Position numbers and translations under genes: made by a program. Positions 45,074 through 54,381 of a DNA stretch of 64,000 bases are shown here, one piece after another. A model generated the notes under the pieces. That model was not told the DNA's origin, made no database searches, and saw only the letters and a list, made by a program, of their open reading frames with translations. This stretch comes from Burkholderiales bacterium. GTDB lineage: Bacteria; Pseudomonadota; Gammaproteobacteria; Burkholderiales; SG8-41. The DNA lies in contig JAIEPF010000001.1 in assembly GCA_019749945.1 (NCBI GenBank), forward strand, positions 124,001-188,000, read 5' to 3'. Each line of letters opens with the position of its first letter. The first letter of the stretch is position 1.

Positions 45074-45586
45074 TCATGCCGCCGTCCCCGCTATTCGCCT
45101 CAGCTGCGCCACACCCGCCGCATCCAAATGCCTGACCAGATCGCCGACCTTGCCGTGTCCGGGCACCAGCATATCCGGCGCGATTTCGGCCAGCGGCACC
45201 ATCACAAACGCGCGTTCGAGCATGCGTGCATGCGGAATCGTCAGCCCCGGTTCCTGCAACACGACATCGCCGTAGATCACGATGTCGAGGTCGAGCGTGC
45301 GCGGTGCATTGGGAAATTCACGGACGCGGCCGTTTACGCGTTCAATCGCCAGCACCGCCTCCAGCAGCGCATGCGGCGCCAGCGTGGTTTCGATCATCGC
45401 CACCGCATTGATGAAATCCGGCTGGTCGGTGTAACCGACCGGTGCGCTGCGGTACAGCGAGGAACGCGCCAGCAGGCGGGTGCCGGGCAGGGCGGCGAGC
45501 GCGGCAAAACCGGCTTCGATCTGGCGCCGCGGTTCGCCGATGTTCGCGCCCAGCGCGACGCAGGCCCTGTGCGCAGGCGCCGTCAC
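45074..45586 (-). CDS. folK: 2-amino-4-hydroxy-6-hydroxymethyldihydropteridine pyrophosphokinase
   Basis: 170 aa. It transfers pyrophosphate from ATP to the pterin in folate synthesis. Motifs: CVALGANIGEPRRQIEAGF, SSLYRSAPVGYTDQPDFINAV in outline, RTLDLDIVIYGD (metal-binding Asp pair) and IPHARMLERAFVMVPLAEIAP in outline. The start is GTG 45586, 5 nt after the pcnB stop; the open frame to 45727 overlaps pcnB and is rejected. Confidence 0.95.
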   Translation of the reverse strand: MTAPAHRACVALGANIGEPRRQIEAGFAALAALPGTRLLARSSLYRSAPVGYTDQPDFINAVAMIETTLAPHALLEAVLAIERVNGRVREFPNAPRTLDLDIVIYGDVVLQEPGLTIPHARMLERAFVMVPLAEIAPDMLVPGHGKVGDLVRHLDAAGVAQLRRIAGTAA

Positions 45587-45591
45587 CCGCG

Positions 45592-46941
45592 TCAGTCCGC
45601 CGCCGGCGCCGCCGCAGCGCCGGACTTGCGCCGGCGGCGTTTGCGGCGTTTTTTTGCCGGCCCGGCGCTGTCCGCCACCAGCATCGACTCGCGGGTTCCG
45701 GCGTCGGCATCCTGGAATCGGGTCCACCAGTCGCCGATGGCCATGTCCAGTTCGCCGCTTTCACAACGCAGCAGCAGAAAATCGTAGGCGGCGCGGAAAC
45801 GCGGGTGTTCGAGCAGGCGGAACGGGCGCTGGCCGGCGCGCTGCTCGAAGCGCGGCTGCAGCGCCCACAGTTCCTTCATGTCGGAGGTAAAGCGGCGCGG
45901 GATCGCCAGCTGCTCGGTCTGCGTGGTGATGATCTGCTCCATCGCCTCGTACAGCGCCGGCACCGGCGGCACGCCGCGGGCCTCGATTTTTTTCCATGCG
46001 GCCAGCACTTCGTGCCAAGTCAGCGCGGCGAACAGGAATGCCGGCGATATCGGTTTGCCGGCACGAACGCGCTCATCGGTGTTTTTCAGCGCCAGCATCA
46101 CAAAACGTTCGCCCAGCGGCTGCTCGAGGATCACATCGAGCAGCGGCAGCATGCCGTGATGCAGGCCTTCGCGGCGCAATCGCTTCACGCATTCTGCGGC
46201 ATGCCCCGACAGCAGCAGCTTGAGCATCTCGTCGAACAGGCGCGCCGCCGGCACATTGGAAAGCAAGGGGGCCTGGGCCTTGATCGGCTTGCGTGTCGCG
46301 GCGTCGATTTCAAGGCCGCAGGAGGCGGCGAAACGCACCGCGCGCAGCATCCGCACCGGATCTTCACGATAACGCTGCGCCGGTTCGCCGATCATGCGCA
46401 GGCGCTTGCGTTTCAGGTCGGCAACGCCGCCGTGGTAATCCCACACCTGCTCGCGCGCCGGATCGTAGAACAAGGCATTGATGGTGAAGTCGCGGCGCGT
46501 CGCATCCTGCGCCTGGTCGCCCCAGACGTTGTCGCGCAGCAGGCGGCCGTGTTCGTCTTCAACCCGGGTGCCGGCGCCGGCATCGACGGCGGGGCCGCGG
46601 AAGGTCGACACCTCGACCATGTCGCGGCCGCACAGCACGTGGACGATTTTGAAACGGCGGCCGATCACCCGCGAACGGCGGAAAATGCCGCGCACTTCCT
46701 CGGGCGTGGCATTGGTGGCGACGTCGAAATCCTTGGGATCACGGCCGAGAATCAGGTCGCGCACCGCGCCGCCGACGACAAACGCGGCGAAACCGGCTTC
46801 CTGCAGCGCATCGCAGGTGCGCAGCGCGCAACTGCCGATGCGGTCACGGGTGATGCCGTGTTCTGACACCGCGATAATGCGCGGTTTTGCGGATTTGAAC
46901 ATGCGGCCGGAAAAAACACGGCCGAGCAGCTTGGTGATCAT
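45592..46941 (-). CDS. pcnB: Poly(A) polymerase I
   Basis: 449 aa nucleotidyltransferase that adds 3' poly(A) tails to RNA and promotes decay. The catalytic motif is AAFVVGGAVRDLILGRDPKDFDVATN (in outline; paired Asp in DFDVAT), followed by RRSRVIGRRFKIVHV and RRDFTINALFYDP. The C-terminus ends in an Arg/Lys-rich tail (KKRRKRRRRKSG), as in PcnB. It leads the run pcnB-folK-kinase-panB-panC. Confidence 0.95.
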   Translation of the reverse strand: MITKLLGRVFSGRMFKSAKPRIIAVSEHGITRDRIGSCALRTCDALQEAGFAAFVVGGAVRDLILGRDPKDFDVATNATPEEVRGIFRRSRVIGRRFKIVHVLCGRDMVEVSTFRGPAVDAGAGTRVEDEHGRLLRDNVWGDQAQDATRRDFTINALFYDPAREQVWDYHGGVADLKRKRLRMIGEPAQRYREDPVRMLRAVRFAASCGLEIDAATRKPIKAQAPLLSNVPAARLFDEMLKLLLSGHAAECVKRLRREGLHHGMLPLLDVILEQPLGERFVMLALKNTDERVRAGKPISPAFLFAALTWHEVLAAWKKIEARGVPPVPALYEAMEQIITTQTEQLAIPRRFTSDMKELWALQPRFEQRAGQRPFRLLEHPRFRAAYDFLLLRCESGELDMAIGDWWTRFQDADAGTRESMLVADSAGPAKKRRKRRRRKSGAAAAPAAD

Positions 46942-47060
46942 GCGAAAGTCATGCGGAAATATTGTTCAGCGCATTCAGGGAGGACCGGCAAAGATCCACG
47001 CGCCGCAGCAGGGGAAAACGGCGCGATTATACATGGCGCTCATCGCGGCACTGCGGGCGC

Positions 47061-47717
47061 TCACCGCAGACTGATGATCGGCCAGCCGCGCGCGGCGGCA
47101 TGTGCGCGCAAGGCTGCGTCAGGATCCACCGCCACCGGATGACCGACCCGCTCCAGCAGCGGAAGATCATTGTGGGAATCACTGTAAAATGTTGATTTTA
47201 AAACGCTTTTTATACTCTCCCCGCGTTCGGCCAGCCACGACTCCAGGCGTTCGACCTTGCCCTCGCGAAAACACGGCGTGCCGCTGAAGCCGCCGGTGAA
47301 CACCCCGTCCCGCACTTCGGGTTCGGTGGCAATCAGGTGTTCGATGCCGAAGGCGCGGGCGATCGGCGCGGTGACAAAACTGTTGGTCGCGGTGATGATC
47401 ACGCGTAACTCTCCCCGGTGTTTGTCGACCAGAGCCCGCGCCGAATCGCGGATCATCGGCAGGATACGTTCCCGCATATATTCGCCATGCCAGGCATCAA
47501 GCACCGGGCGCGGATACCGCGACAGCGGCTTCAGCTGGAAATCGAGGAACTCGCGGATGTCGAGCGTGCCCGCCTTGTACTGGTCGTAGAACGCCTGGTT
47601 GCGCGCCTCGTAAGTCGTGCGATCCAGCACGCCGCGGTCGATCAGGAACTGCGCCCACTCAAAATCGCTGTCGCCGGCGAGCAGCGTATTGTCGAGGTCG
47701 AACAAGGCCAGGTTCAT
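47061..47717 (-). CDS. HAD-IB family phosphatase
   Basis: 218 aa, SerB-like HAD hydrolase. The catalytic motif I is LALFDLDNTLL (D7, D9), motif II is VIITATNSFV, and motif III/IV includes YSDSHNDLPLLERV. Members dephosphorylate phosphoserine, histidinol phosphate or related compounds; substrate not determined. A short AT-rich patch (about 47189-47216) encodes the segment just before YSDSHND, in a GC-rich gene. It lies between hda and pcnB on the same strand. Confidence 0.9.
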   Translation of the reverse strand: MNLALFDLDNTLLAGDSDFEWAQFLIDRGVLDRTTYEARNQAFYDQYKAGTLDIREFLDFQLKPLSRYPRPVLDAWHGEYMRERILPMIRDSARALVDKHRGELRVIITATNSFVTAPIARAFGIEHLIATEPEVRDGVFTGGFSGTPCFREGKVERLESWLAERGESIKSVLKSTFYSDSHNDLPLLERVGHPVAVDPDAALRAHAAARGWPIISLR

Positions 47718-47738
47718 TGGTGTTTCCGTTTCATTTTT

Positions 47739-48422
47739 TCAGGCGCGCGGCCGCGCAGCCTGCAGCAGTTCGCGCGCCAGCGGCACGGTGATTGCGCGTT
47801 TCTGTTCCAGCGACAGGCGGTCCAGGGTATCCACCAGCGCACGCAAAGAGCTCAGGTCGCGAGGCGCGCGTGCGAGCAGGTAATCGGCCACCTCCTGCGG
47901 CAGGTCAAAACCGCGCGCAGCGGCATAATCGCGCAACGCGGCACGGCGGTCACCCTCGCTCAGCACGCGCACCTCATACACCAGCCCCCAGGCCAGCCGC
48001 GTCTGCAGATCGGGACGCAGCGGCAATCGTGCCGGCGGCACGTCGCCGGTCGCCACCAGCACGCCGGAGCCGTCCTTCAATTCGTTGTAGATATTGAACA
48101 ATTCGATTTGCGCCGGCGCTGCAAGACGCTGCACGTCGTCAATGCCGACGGCGTCAGCCGCGGCCGCCGCGCCCACCGCACCCCCGTCGGCAGCAGCACG
48201 CAAATGCACCGCCCTGCCGGCTTCGCGCAAGGCCTGCATCACCGCGCGCAGCAGATGGCTGCGTCCGCTGCCGCTGCCGCCCCACAGGTAGATGAAACGT
48301 TCGCGGCCATCGCCGCGCGCCAGCGCACGCAGCGCGGCCACGACTTCCGCATTTTCACCGACCACAAAATTGTCCAGCGTCGGCGCCGGCGGTGACGCCA
48401 GTTCCAGCGCGAGCTGCTTCAT
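47739..48422 (-). CDS. hda: DnaA regulatory inactivator Hda
   Basis: 227 aa DnaA-like AAA+ protein without the DnaA DNA-binding domain. P-loop IYLWGGSGSGRSHLLRAV and a sensor region SSLRALVDTLDRLSLEQKR. With the DNA clamp it stimulates ATP hydrolysis by DnaA, limiting re-initiation. An N-terminal clamp-binding peptide is plausible (KQLALELA). ATG 48422 overlaps the stop of the upstream PerM-like gene (ATGA). Confidence 0.92.
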   Translation of the reverse strand: MKQLALELASPPAPTLDNFVVGENAEVVAALRALARGDGRERFIYLWGGSGSGRSHLLRAVMQALREAGRAVHLRAAADGGAVGAAAAADAVGIDDVQRLAAPAQIELFNIYNELKDGSGVLVATGDVPPARLPLRPDLQTRLAWGLVYEVRVLSEGDRRAALRDYAAARGFDLPQEVADYLLARAPRDLSSLRALVDTLDRLSLEQKRAITVPLARELLQAARPRA

Positions 48423-49477
48423 TCCTGGTACATGCTGCTCGCCAGATAATCACGCCGCAGGTGGCGCCCCCACACCAGCAGCGCGGCGCTGACCGGCAGC
48501 GCCAGCAGCACGCCGAAGAAACCGAACAGGGTGCCGAAGGCGAGCAGCGCAAAAATCACCGCCACCGGATGCAGGCCGATGCGGTCGCCGACCAGCCACG
48601 GCACCAGCAGATAACCTTCCAACAGGTTGGCCGCGATGAATACCGCCCAAACCCAGACCAGTTGCGTCGGATCCTGGAATTGCAGCAATCCGGTCAGCGT
48701 CGCCAGTACCAGGCCGATGATGACGCCGAGATAGGGCACGAAGGTGACCAGGCCGGCGATCATGCCGACCGAGAGCGCGTAATCCAGCCCCGCGAGCCAC
48801 AGTCCGACGGTATAAAACAGCGCCATGCCCAGCATCACCAGCAGTTGTCCGCGCATGAACTGCCCGAGGACGGCGTCGATTTCCCCGGCAAGAACGTTGA
48901 CCTGCTGGTGCCAGCGCCGCGGCACCATGCGATCAATGCCCGCAATGATCCCGTTCCAGTCGCGCAAGAAATAAAACAGCACCACCGGAACCAGCACCAG
49001 ATTGACGAAGAACCCGACGATGGCAAGGCCGCCGGTTTTCAGCGATGGCAGCAGTTGCACCGCAAAATCGCGGATCTCCGCCATGTGCTCGACCACCCAG
49101 TCGCGCACCATCGCTGTTTCCAGCTGCACGCCAAAAAACTGTTCCAGCCGCGGCCCCACGGCGCTGCGCAGCCAGTCGACATAAACCGGCGCCTGCTCGG
49201 TGATCGCGCGCACCTGGCGGATCAACAGCGGCAGCAAAATCAGCAGCAGCACGACGAACATCGTTGCCAGCAGGACCAGCACCAGCGTCACCGCCAGCGT
49301 GCGCGGCACCCGGCTGCGGGTCATGCGGCTGACCAGCGGGTTGCAGATGTAGGCCAGGATCGCGGCCAGCAGAAACGGCGTCAGTATCGGACTCAGCAAG
49401 TAGACGGCGGCGACAAGCAGTGCCGCCGCGGCCAGCCATTGCCAGAGGTGCCGTGGATTGCGGTCCGGGGTATCCAT
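48419..49477 (-). CDS. perM: AI-2E/PerM-family membrane transporter
   Basis: 352 aa with seven to eight hydrophobic segments (LLSPILTPFLLAAILAYICNPLV in outline; VLVLLATMFVVLLLILLPLLI in outline; VPYLGVIIGLVLATLTGLL). The PerM/TqsA family is clear; transport substrate unknown. It is coupled to hda by a 4-nt overlap and is divergent from purM across a 107-bp gap that should hold both promoters. This perM-hda pairing beside purM is common in Betaproteobacteria. Confidence 0.9.
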   Translation of the reverse strand: MDTPDRNPRHLWQWLAAAALLVAAVYLLSPILTPFLLAAILAYICNPLVSRMTRSRVPRTLAVTLVLVLLATMFVVLLLILLPLLIRQVRAITEQAPVYVDWLRSAVGPRLEQFFGVQLETAMVRDWVVEHMAEIRDFAVQLLPSLKTGGLAIVGFFVNLVLVPVVLFYFLRDWNGIIAGIDRMVPRRWHQQVNVLAGEIDAVLGQFMRGQLLVMLGMALFYTVGLWLAGLDYALSVGMIAGLVTFVPYLGVIIGLVLATLTGLLQFQDPTQLVWVWAVFIAANLLEGYLLVPWLVGDRIGLHPVAVIFALLAFGTLFGFFGVLLALPVSAALLVWGRHLRRDYLASSMYQE

Positions 49478-49584
49478 TTAAGATAAAATTCGCATCGACT
49501 GATGGATGTTGCTGAACACGTATTGAACCAGCCCCTATCTTAGCAGGCCGCCACCGGCGGCCATCGCAAACAGCAAGGACTCCC

Positions 49585-50643
49585 TTGAAACGCAAAAGCC
49601 CCTCAAGCCCGTCACGAAAATCGCTGACCTATCGCGATGCCGGCGTCGACATCGATGCCGGCGACGCGCTCGTCGAACGCATCAAGCCGCATGCCAGACG
49701 CACCCTGCGCCCGGGCGTGATGGCCGGCATCGGCGGCTTCGGCGCGCTGTTCGCCGTGCCCGGCGGTTACCGCGAACCGGTGCTGGTATCGGGCACCGAC
49801 GGCGTCGGCACCAAGTTGAAGCTGGCCTTCGAGTGGCAGCGCCACGACACCATCGGCATCGATCTTGTCGCGATGAGCGTCAACGACATCCTGACGCTGG
49901 GCGCCGAGCCGCTGTTTTTCCTCGACTACTACGCCTGCGGCAAACTCGATGTCGATTCCGCCGCCGATGTGGTCAAGGGCATCGCCGCCGGCTGCGCGAT
50001 GGCGGGCTGCGCGCTGATCGGCGGTGAAACCGCGGAAATGCCCGGCATGTACCCGCCGGGCGAATACGACCTCGCCGGCTTCGCCGTCGGCGTGGTCGAG
50101 AAAAAACGCATCATCAACGGCCGCAGCATCCGTCCCGGCGACGTGATCCTCGGCCTCGGCAGCAACGGCGCGCATTCCAACGGTTATTCGCTGATCCGCA
50201 AGATCATCGCGCAGCGCGGCGTCAAACTGTCGGCAAAAGTCGGCGGCCGCGCGTTAAAGGATCTGATCCTGGCGCCGACGCGGATTTATGTGAAACCGCT
50301 GCTGAAACTGATGAAACAATTGCCGGTCAAAGGACTGGCACACATCACCGGCGGCGGACTGCTGGACAACGTGCCGCGCGTGCTCGGCGACAAACTGACC
50401 GCGGAAATCAGCCGCAAAGCCTGGCCGCTGCCGCCGCTGTTCCGCTGGCTGCAGCAGCAGGGCAATGTCGCCGATGACGAAATGCACCGCGTGTTCAACT
50501 GCGGCATCGGCATGGTGGTGGTGGTGGCGGAGAAGGATGCCGCCCGCGCTCAGACACTGCTCAAACGCGCCGGCGAAAAAGTATGGCGCATCGGCAGCGT
50601 ACGCAAGCGCCGCGGCGGCGAAGCACAAACCGTCGTCATTTAA
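49585..50643 (+). CDS. purM: Phosphoribosylformylglycinamidine cyclo-ligase
   Basis: 352 aa. It converts FGAM to AIR in purine synthesis. Motifs: [21 protein letters not shown] in outline, [60 protein letters not shown] in outline and [13 protein letters not shown]. The start is TTG 49585 with AAGGA 6 nt upstream; no ATG or GTG precedes the conserved region. purN follows after 35 nt. Confidence 0.96.
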   Translation: MKRKSPSSPSRKSLTYRDAGVDIDAGDALVERIKPHARRTLRPGVMAGIGGFGALFAVPGGYREPVLVSGTDGVGTKLKLAFEWQRHDTIGIDLVAMSVNDILTLGAEPLFFLDYYACGKLDVDSAADVVKGIAAGCAMAGCALIGGETAEMPGMYPPGEYDLAGFAVGVVEKKRIINGRSIRPGDVILGLGSNGAHSNGYSLIRKIIAQRGVKLSAKVGGRALKDLILAPTRIYVKPLLKLMKQLPVKGLAHITGGGLLDNVPRVLGDKLTAEISRKAWPLPPLFRWLQQQGNVADDEMHRVFNCGIGMVVVVAEKDAARAQTLLKRAGEKVWRIGSVRKRRGGEAQTVVI

Positions 50644-50678
50644 GAAGCGGGATTTAGAAAAACAGAAAAGGACTGGCC

Positions 50679-51320
50679 CTGAAACGCATCGTAATACTGA
50701 TTTCCGGGCGCGGCAGCAACATGGAGGCCCTGCTCGCCGCGGGGCTGCCGGCGCAGATCTGCGCGGTCATCAGCAACGACCCGGCGGCCAAGGGCCTGGA
50801 CACCGCGGCAGGCCACGGCGTGGCCACGGCAGTGGTCAACCACCGTGATTATGCGCAGCGCGCGGATTTTGATGCGGCTCTGGCAAAGGCCATTGATGCG
50901 CAAAACCCCGATCTCGTGGTGCTGGCCGGTTTCATGCGCGTGCTGACCGAAGGATTTGTCCGGCGTTATCGCGGCCGCATGATCAACATCCATCCTTCGC
51001 TGCTGCCGTCCTTCCCCGGCCTGCACACCCACCGCCAGGCGCTGGCCGCGGGCGTGCGCGTTCACGGCTGCACGGTGCACTTCGTCACGCCGCAGCTGGA
51101 CCACGGCCCGATCATCATCCAGGCCGCGGTGCCGGTGTTGCCCGATGATGACGAAACCACCCTCGCCAGACGGGTGCTCGCCGAAGAACACCGCATTTAT
51201 CCGCAGGCCCTGCGCTGGCTGTGCGAAGACCGTGTCACGCTGACGGCGGACGGACGGGCCAATATCAGCGGCGCGCATCCGGCGACAAACTCACTCCTCT
51301 CCCCGGCCCTCGATGCTTAA
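50679..51320 (+). CDS. purN: Phosphoribosylglycinamide formyltransferase, apparent CTG start
   Basis: 213 aa from CTG 50679. It uses 10-formyl-THF to formylate GAR. Conserved: IVILISGRGSNMEALL (GAR phosphate site), INIHPSLLPSFPGLHTHRQAL (catalytic Asn and His) and TVHFVTPQLDHGPIIIQ (catalytic Asp). The first ATG (50721) falls inside GRGSN-M and would delete strand beta-1. Between the stop at 50655 and that ATG there is no ATG, GTG or TTG, but CTG 50679 has AGGA at ideal spacing. A CTG start is therefore inferred. Confidence 0.92.
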   Translation: MKRIVILISGRGSNMEALLAAGLPAQICAVISNDPAAKGLDTAAGHGVATAVVNHRDYAQRADFDAALAKAIDAQNPDLVVLAGFMRVLTEGFVRRYRGRMINIHPSLLPSFPGLHTHRQALAAGVRVHGCTVHFVTPQLDHGPIIIQAAVPVLPDDDETTLARRVLAEEHRIYPQALRWLCEDRVTLTADGRANISGAHPATNSLLSPALDA

Positions 51321-52014
51321 GACATTCATCACCCTGTTGCTCGCCGCCGCACTGCCGGCCATTGCCGCGGTCACGCCGCCGCAGGCGGTGCTGGCGCAGT
51401 ACGACCTGTCGATGAACGGCGCGCCGATCGCGGTGATGCAGGAGACGTTCGAGATCAGCAACGGCAGCTACCAGGCTGTCAGTGAAACAAAGGCCATCGG
51501 CGTATTCGCGCTGGTGCAGCGCCGCCCGGGACGGGTCACCAGCAGCGGTGAAGTCGGCAACGACGGCCTGCGCCCGAAATCATTCGACGGCACGCGCGGC
51601 ACCGGCGATGCGCGGCGCGTACATGCCGAATTCGACTGGGCCGCAGGCAAGCTGACGTTTGCGCATGACGGCAACACCGAGACCACGACGCTGCCGCCCG
51701 GCACCCAGGACCGGCTGTCCGTGATGTACCAGTTCCTGTTTCTCGATCCGGCAAAACTCAAGGATCTTGCGTTCGCGATGACCAACGGCCGCAAACTCGA
51801 CCAGTACCGCTACGGCATCGGTCCCGACACGGCGATCGACACACCGCTGGGCCGCCTGGCGGTGATCCACCTGGTCAAGCAGCACAGCGCCGGTGAAACC
51901 GCGACCGAAATCTGGCTGGCGCGCGAGCACCGGCTGATGCCGGTCAAGATGCGCATCGTCGAAGACGACGGCAAGCGCTACGAGCAGGTCATCTCCCGCC
52001 TGGAAATCCGGTGA
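51313..52014 (+). CDS. DUF3108 protein with signal peptide
   Basis: 233 aa. The N-terminal signal peptide (LKTFITLLLAAALPAIAAV) indicates a periplasmic location. The body is a DUF3108 beta-rich domain (YDLSMNGAPIAVMQETFEI, IDTPLGRLAVIHLVK, IWLAREHRLMPVKMRI). Function unknown. It overlaps purN by 8 nt and the next DUF3108 gene by 4 nt. The two share the ending TPLGRL...WLA.E...LP.K.R and probably arose by duplication. Confidence 0.82.
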   Translation: MLKTFITLLLAAALPAIAAVTPPQAVLAQYDLSMNGAPIAVMQETFEISNGSYQAVSETKAIGVFALVQRRPGRVTSSGEVGNDGLRPKSFDGTRGTGDARRVHAEFDWAAGKLTFAHDGNTETTTLPPGTQDRLSVMYQFLFLDPAKLKDLAFAMTNGRKLDQYRYGIGPDTAIDTPLGRLAVIHLVKQHSAGETATEIWLAREHRLMPVKMRIVEDDGKRYEQVISRLEIR

Positions 52015-53021
52015 AGCGCCGTCCCGCAATGCGCCTGCTCGCCGCCGCCGCACTGTCGGTGGCCGCGCATGCCGCACTGCTCGCCGGTTCCTGGCTGAGT
52101 TTGCCGGATCCCGTACCGGAACTGCCGCCGCTGAACGTGCAATTGCAACCGCTGGCACCGCAGCCAGTCGCCACACCACGTGCCGTCAAGCAAAAAACGC
52201 CTCAGCGCATCGCCGCAGCACCGCGCACCGTACCGCAACCGGAGGCCGCGATACCGGCAGCGCCGGATCCGGTACCCGTGACCGAACCCGCGGCGCCCGA
52301 ACCCGTGGTCGTCGCCAGTGCAGCATCCACGGTGTTCAAGACGCCTGAAGCACCGCCACTGCCGAGTTTTCCGCGCAAGGGCCGCATCACTTACCTGTTG
52401 ACCATGGGCCCCGACCAGACCCCGGTCGGCCGCACGGTGCAGACCTGGGAATTCGACGGCACGCAGTACACGCTGGGCAGCCAGTCGGAGAGCACCGGCC
52501 TGATCGAAATGTTCCGGCCGCACCGTTATCACTACCTGAGCCGCGGCACGGTATCCGAGCAGGGACTGCGCCCGGAGCGCTTCCTGGCCAGCGTCAAACG
52601 CGGCAGCCGCAGCGAGGAATCGCTGGCGGTGTTCAACTGGGAGCAGGGCCAGGTGCGCCTGGGCCGCATGCCGCAACAGACCACGGTGGCATTGCCCGCG
52701 GGCAGCCAGGACATCATCAGTTTCATGTACCAGCTGGCGCTGCTGCCGCCCGCGCCCGGGCGCATCACCATGCCGTTCACCCGCGGCCGGCAACTGGAAT
52801 CGACCAGCTTCGACGTATTGCCCGAAGAAACCATAGATACGCCGCTGGGCCGCCTGCGTGCCGTGCCGGTGATCCAGGCCCGCGAAAGCGGCCGCGAAAG
52901 CCTGGCCGTGTGGCTGGCAACCGAATACCGCAACCTGCCGATCCGCATCCGTTTTTTCAACCGCGACGGCGAGCTGTCCGGCGAACAGCTGGTCAGCGCG
53001 ATACAGGTCAGCGAACAATGA
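52011..53021 (+). CDS. DUF3108 protein with membrane anchor and Pro-rich linker
   Basis: 336 aa. An N-terminal hydrophobic helix (LLAAAALSVAAHAALLAGSWL in outline) is followed by a Pro/Ala/Val-rich linker to about residue 115, similar to TonB-type periplasm-spanning linkers. The C-terminal DUF3108 domain follows (ITYLLTMGPDQTPVGRTVQ, ETIDTPLGRLRAVPVI, VWLATEYRNLPIRIRF). Function unknown. It starts within the stop of the first DUF3108 gene and ends in ATGA with rsmB, so the four-gene run from purN is tightly coupled. Confidence 0.82.
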   Translation: MKRRPAMRLLAAAALSVAAHAALLAGSWLSLPDPVPELPPLNVQLQPLAPQPVATPRAVKQKTPQRIAAAPRTVPQPEAAIPAAPDPVPVTEPAAPEPVVVASAASTVFKTPEAPPLPSFPRKGRITYLLTMGPDQTPVGRTVQTWEFDGTQYTLGSQSESTGLIEMFRPHRYHYLSRGTVSEQGLRPERFLASVKRGSRSEESLAVFNWEQGQVRLGRMPQQTTVALPAGSQDIISFMYQLALLPPAPGRITMPFTRGRQLESTSFDVLPEETIDTPLGRLRAVPVIQARESGRESLAVWLATEYRNLPIRIRFFNRDGELSGEQLVSAIQVSEQ

Positions 53022-54316
53022 AAACCGCGATCAAAACCGCCATTCCCGAAGCCGCCGCGCGTGTCCCCAGCACGCTGCGCCTCGCCGACGCCGCAACCGC
53101 GCTGTCGCGCGTGCTGACCTTCACCTATCCGGCCGACGCCGTGCTTGGCCGTTATTTCCGCGAACGCCACGTCCTCGGCCAGCAGGACCGCGGTTTTGTC
53201 GCCGAAGCCGTGTTCGGCGTACTGCGCCGCAAGGAACTGTTTGACCATGTCGCGCCGCAGGCCACGCCGCGGCAGCTGGTGCTGCTCTGGCTGGCGCGCA
53301 TCGCCGGTTTCAGCGGCCGCGAGCTGGCCCCTTTGTGCAAAACCGACGAAATCCAGTGGCTCAACGCCACGCGCGCGCAGCCGACCGCATTGCCGCTCCA
53401 CGTCGAAGCCGACCTGCCGCAATGGATCGTCGAGCGCCTGCTGCCGCAGCACGATGCCGATTTCATCCGCAAACTCGGCCGCGCGCTGCAGGATCCGGCG
53501 CCGCTCGACCTGCGCGTCAACACCATGCGCGGCAACCGCGATGCGGTGCTCGCAGCGCTCAATGCCGCCGGCATCGAGGCCGCGGCCATGCCTTTTTCGC
53601 CGATCGGCATCCGCGTCAAGGGCAAACCGTCGATCAACCGCCACCCGCTCTTTACCGGCGGCGCGATTGAAGTGCAGGACGAGGGCAGCCAGCTGCTGGG
53701 TTACCTGCTGGCGCCGCGGCGCAGCGACCTCGTTGTCGATTTCTGCGCCGGCGCCGGCGGCAAGACGCTGATGCTGGGTGCGATGATGAATTCGCAGGGC
53801 CGGCTCTATGCCTTCGATGTTTCGCAGAAACGGCTCGACAACCTGAAGCCGCGGCTGAAACGCTCGGGCCTGTCGAACCTGCACCCGCTGGTGATCGCGC
53901 ACGAGAACGACACCAAGGTGAAGCGCCTCGCCGGCAAGATCGACCGTGTGCTGGTCGACGCCCCGTGCAGCGGGCTCGGCACGCTGCGCCGCAACCCGGA
54001 CCTGAAATACCGCCAGTCGCCGCAATCCGTCGCCGAACTGATCGTCAAACAAACCGCGATCCTGAAGGCCGCGGCGCGCCTGGTCAAACCCGGCGGACGG
54101 CTGGTCTACGCGACCTGCAGCCTGCTTGCCGCGGAAAACCAGGACATCATCCGCGCCTTCCTCGAAGCCCATCCGGAATTCAAGGCGCTCGATTGCGGCG
54201 AACTGCTGCGCCGTCAGGACATCAACCTCGATGTCGGCGCACAACTCCAGCTGTGGACCCACATTCACAATACCGACGGTTTTTTTGCCGCGGCGATGGA
54301 ACGCATTACAGGCTGA
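53018..54316 (+). CDS. RsmB/NOP2-family RNA (cytosine-5) methyltransferase
   Basis: 432 aa. N-terminal NusB-like region, then the SAM-dependent methyltransferase domain: VQDEGSQLLGYLLAP, VVDFCAGAGGKTLML, VDAPCSGLGTLRRNPDLKYR (Cys of motif IV, in outline) and LVYATCSLLAAENQ (catalytic Cys of motif VI). It probably methylates 16S rRNA; E. coli RsmB (C967) is the closest known type, but the N-terminus is not identical in layout. ATG 53018 overlaps the upstream stop. Confidence 0.9.
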   Translation: MKTAIKTAIPEAAARVPSTLRLADAATALSRVLTFTYPADAVLGRYFRERHVLGQQDRGFVAEAVFGVLRRKELFDHVAPQATPRQLVLLWLARIAGFSGRELAPLCKTDEIQWLNATRAQPTALPLHVEADLPQWIVERLLPQHDADFIRKLGRALQDPAPLDLRVNTMRGNRDAVLAALNAAGIEAAAMPFSPIGIRVKGKPSINRHPLFTGGAIEVQDEGSQLLGYLLAPRRSDLVVDFCAGAGGKTLMLGAMMNSQGRLYAFDVSQKRLDNLKPRLKRSGLSNLHPLVIAHENDTKVKRLAGKIDRVLVDAPCSGLGTLRRNPDLKYRQSPQSVAELIVKQTAILKAAARLVKPGGRLVYATCSLLAAENQDIIRAFLEAHPEFKALDCGELLRRQDINLDVGAQLQLWTHIHNTDGFFAAAMERITG

Positions 54317-54381
54317 ACTTTGCAAACAGCACGCGATGCTAGAATTTCCCCGCATTTACGCCACCCCTCACCGCCACTCTC

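Noticed and set aside
52532-54355. 607-codon minus-strand frame opposite the RsmB-like gene
   Set aside because: Antisense shadow of two well-supported plus-strand genes.
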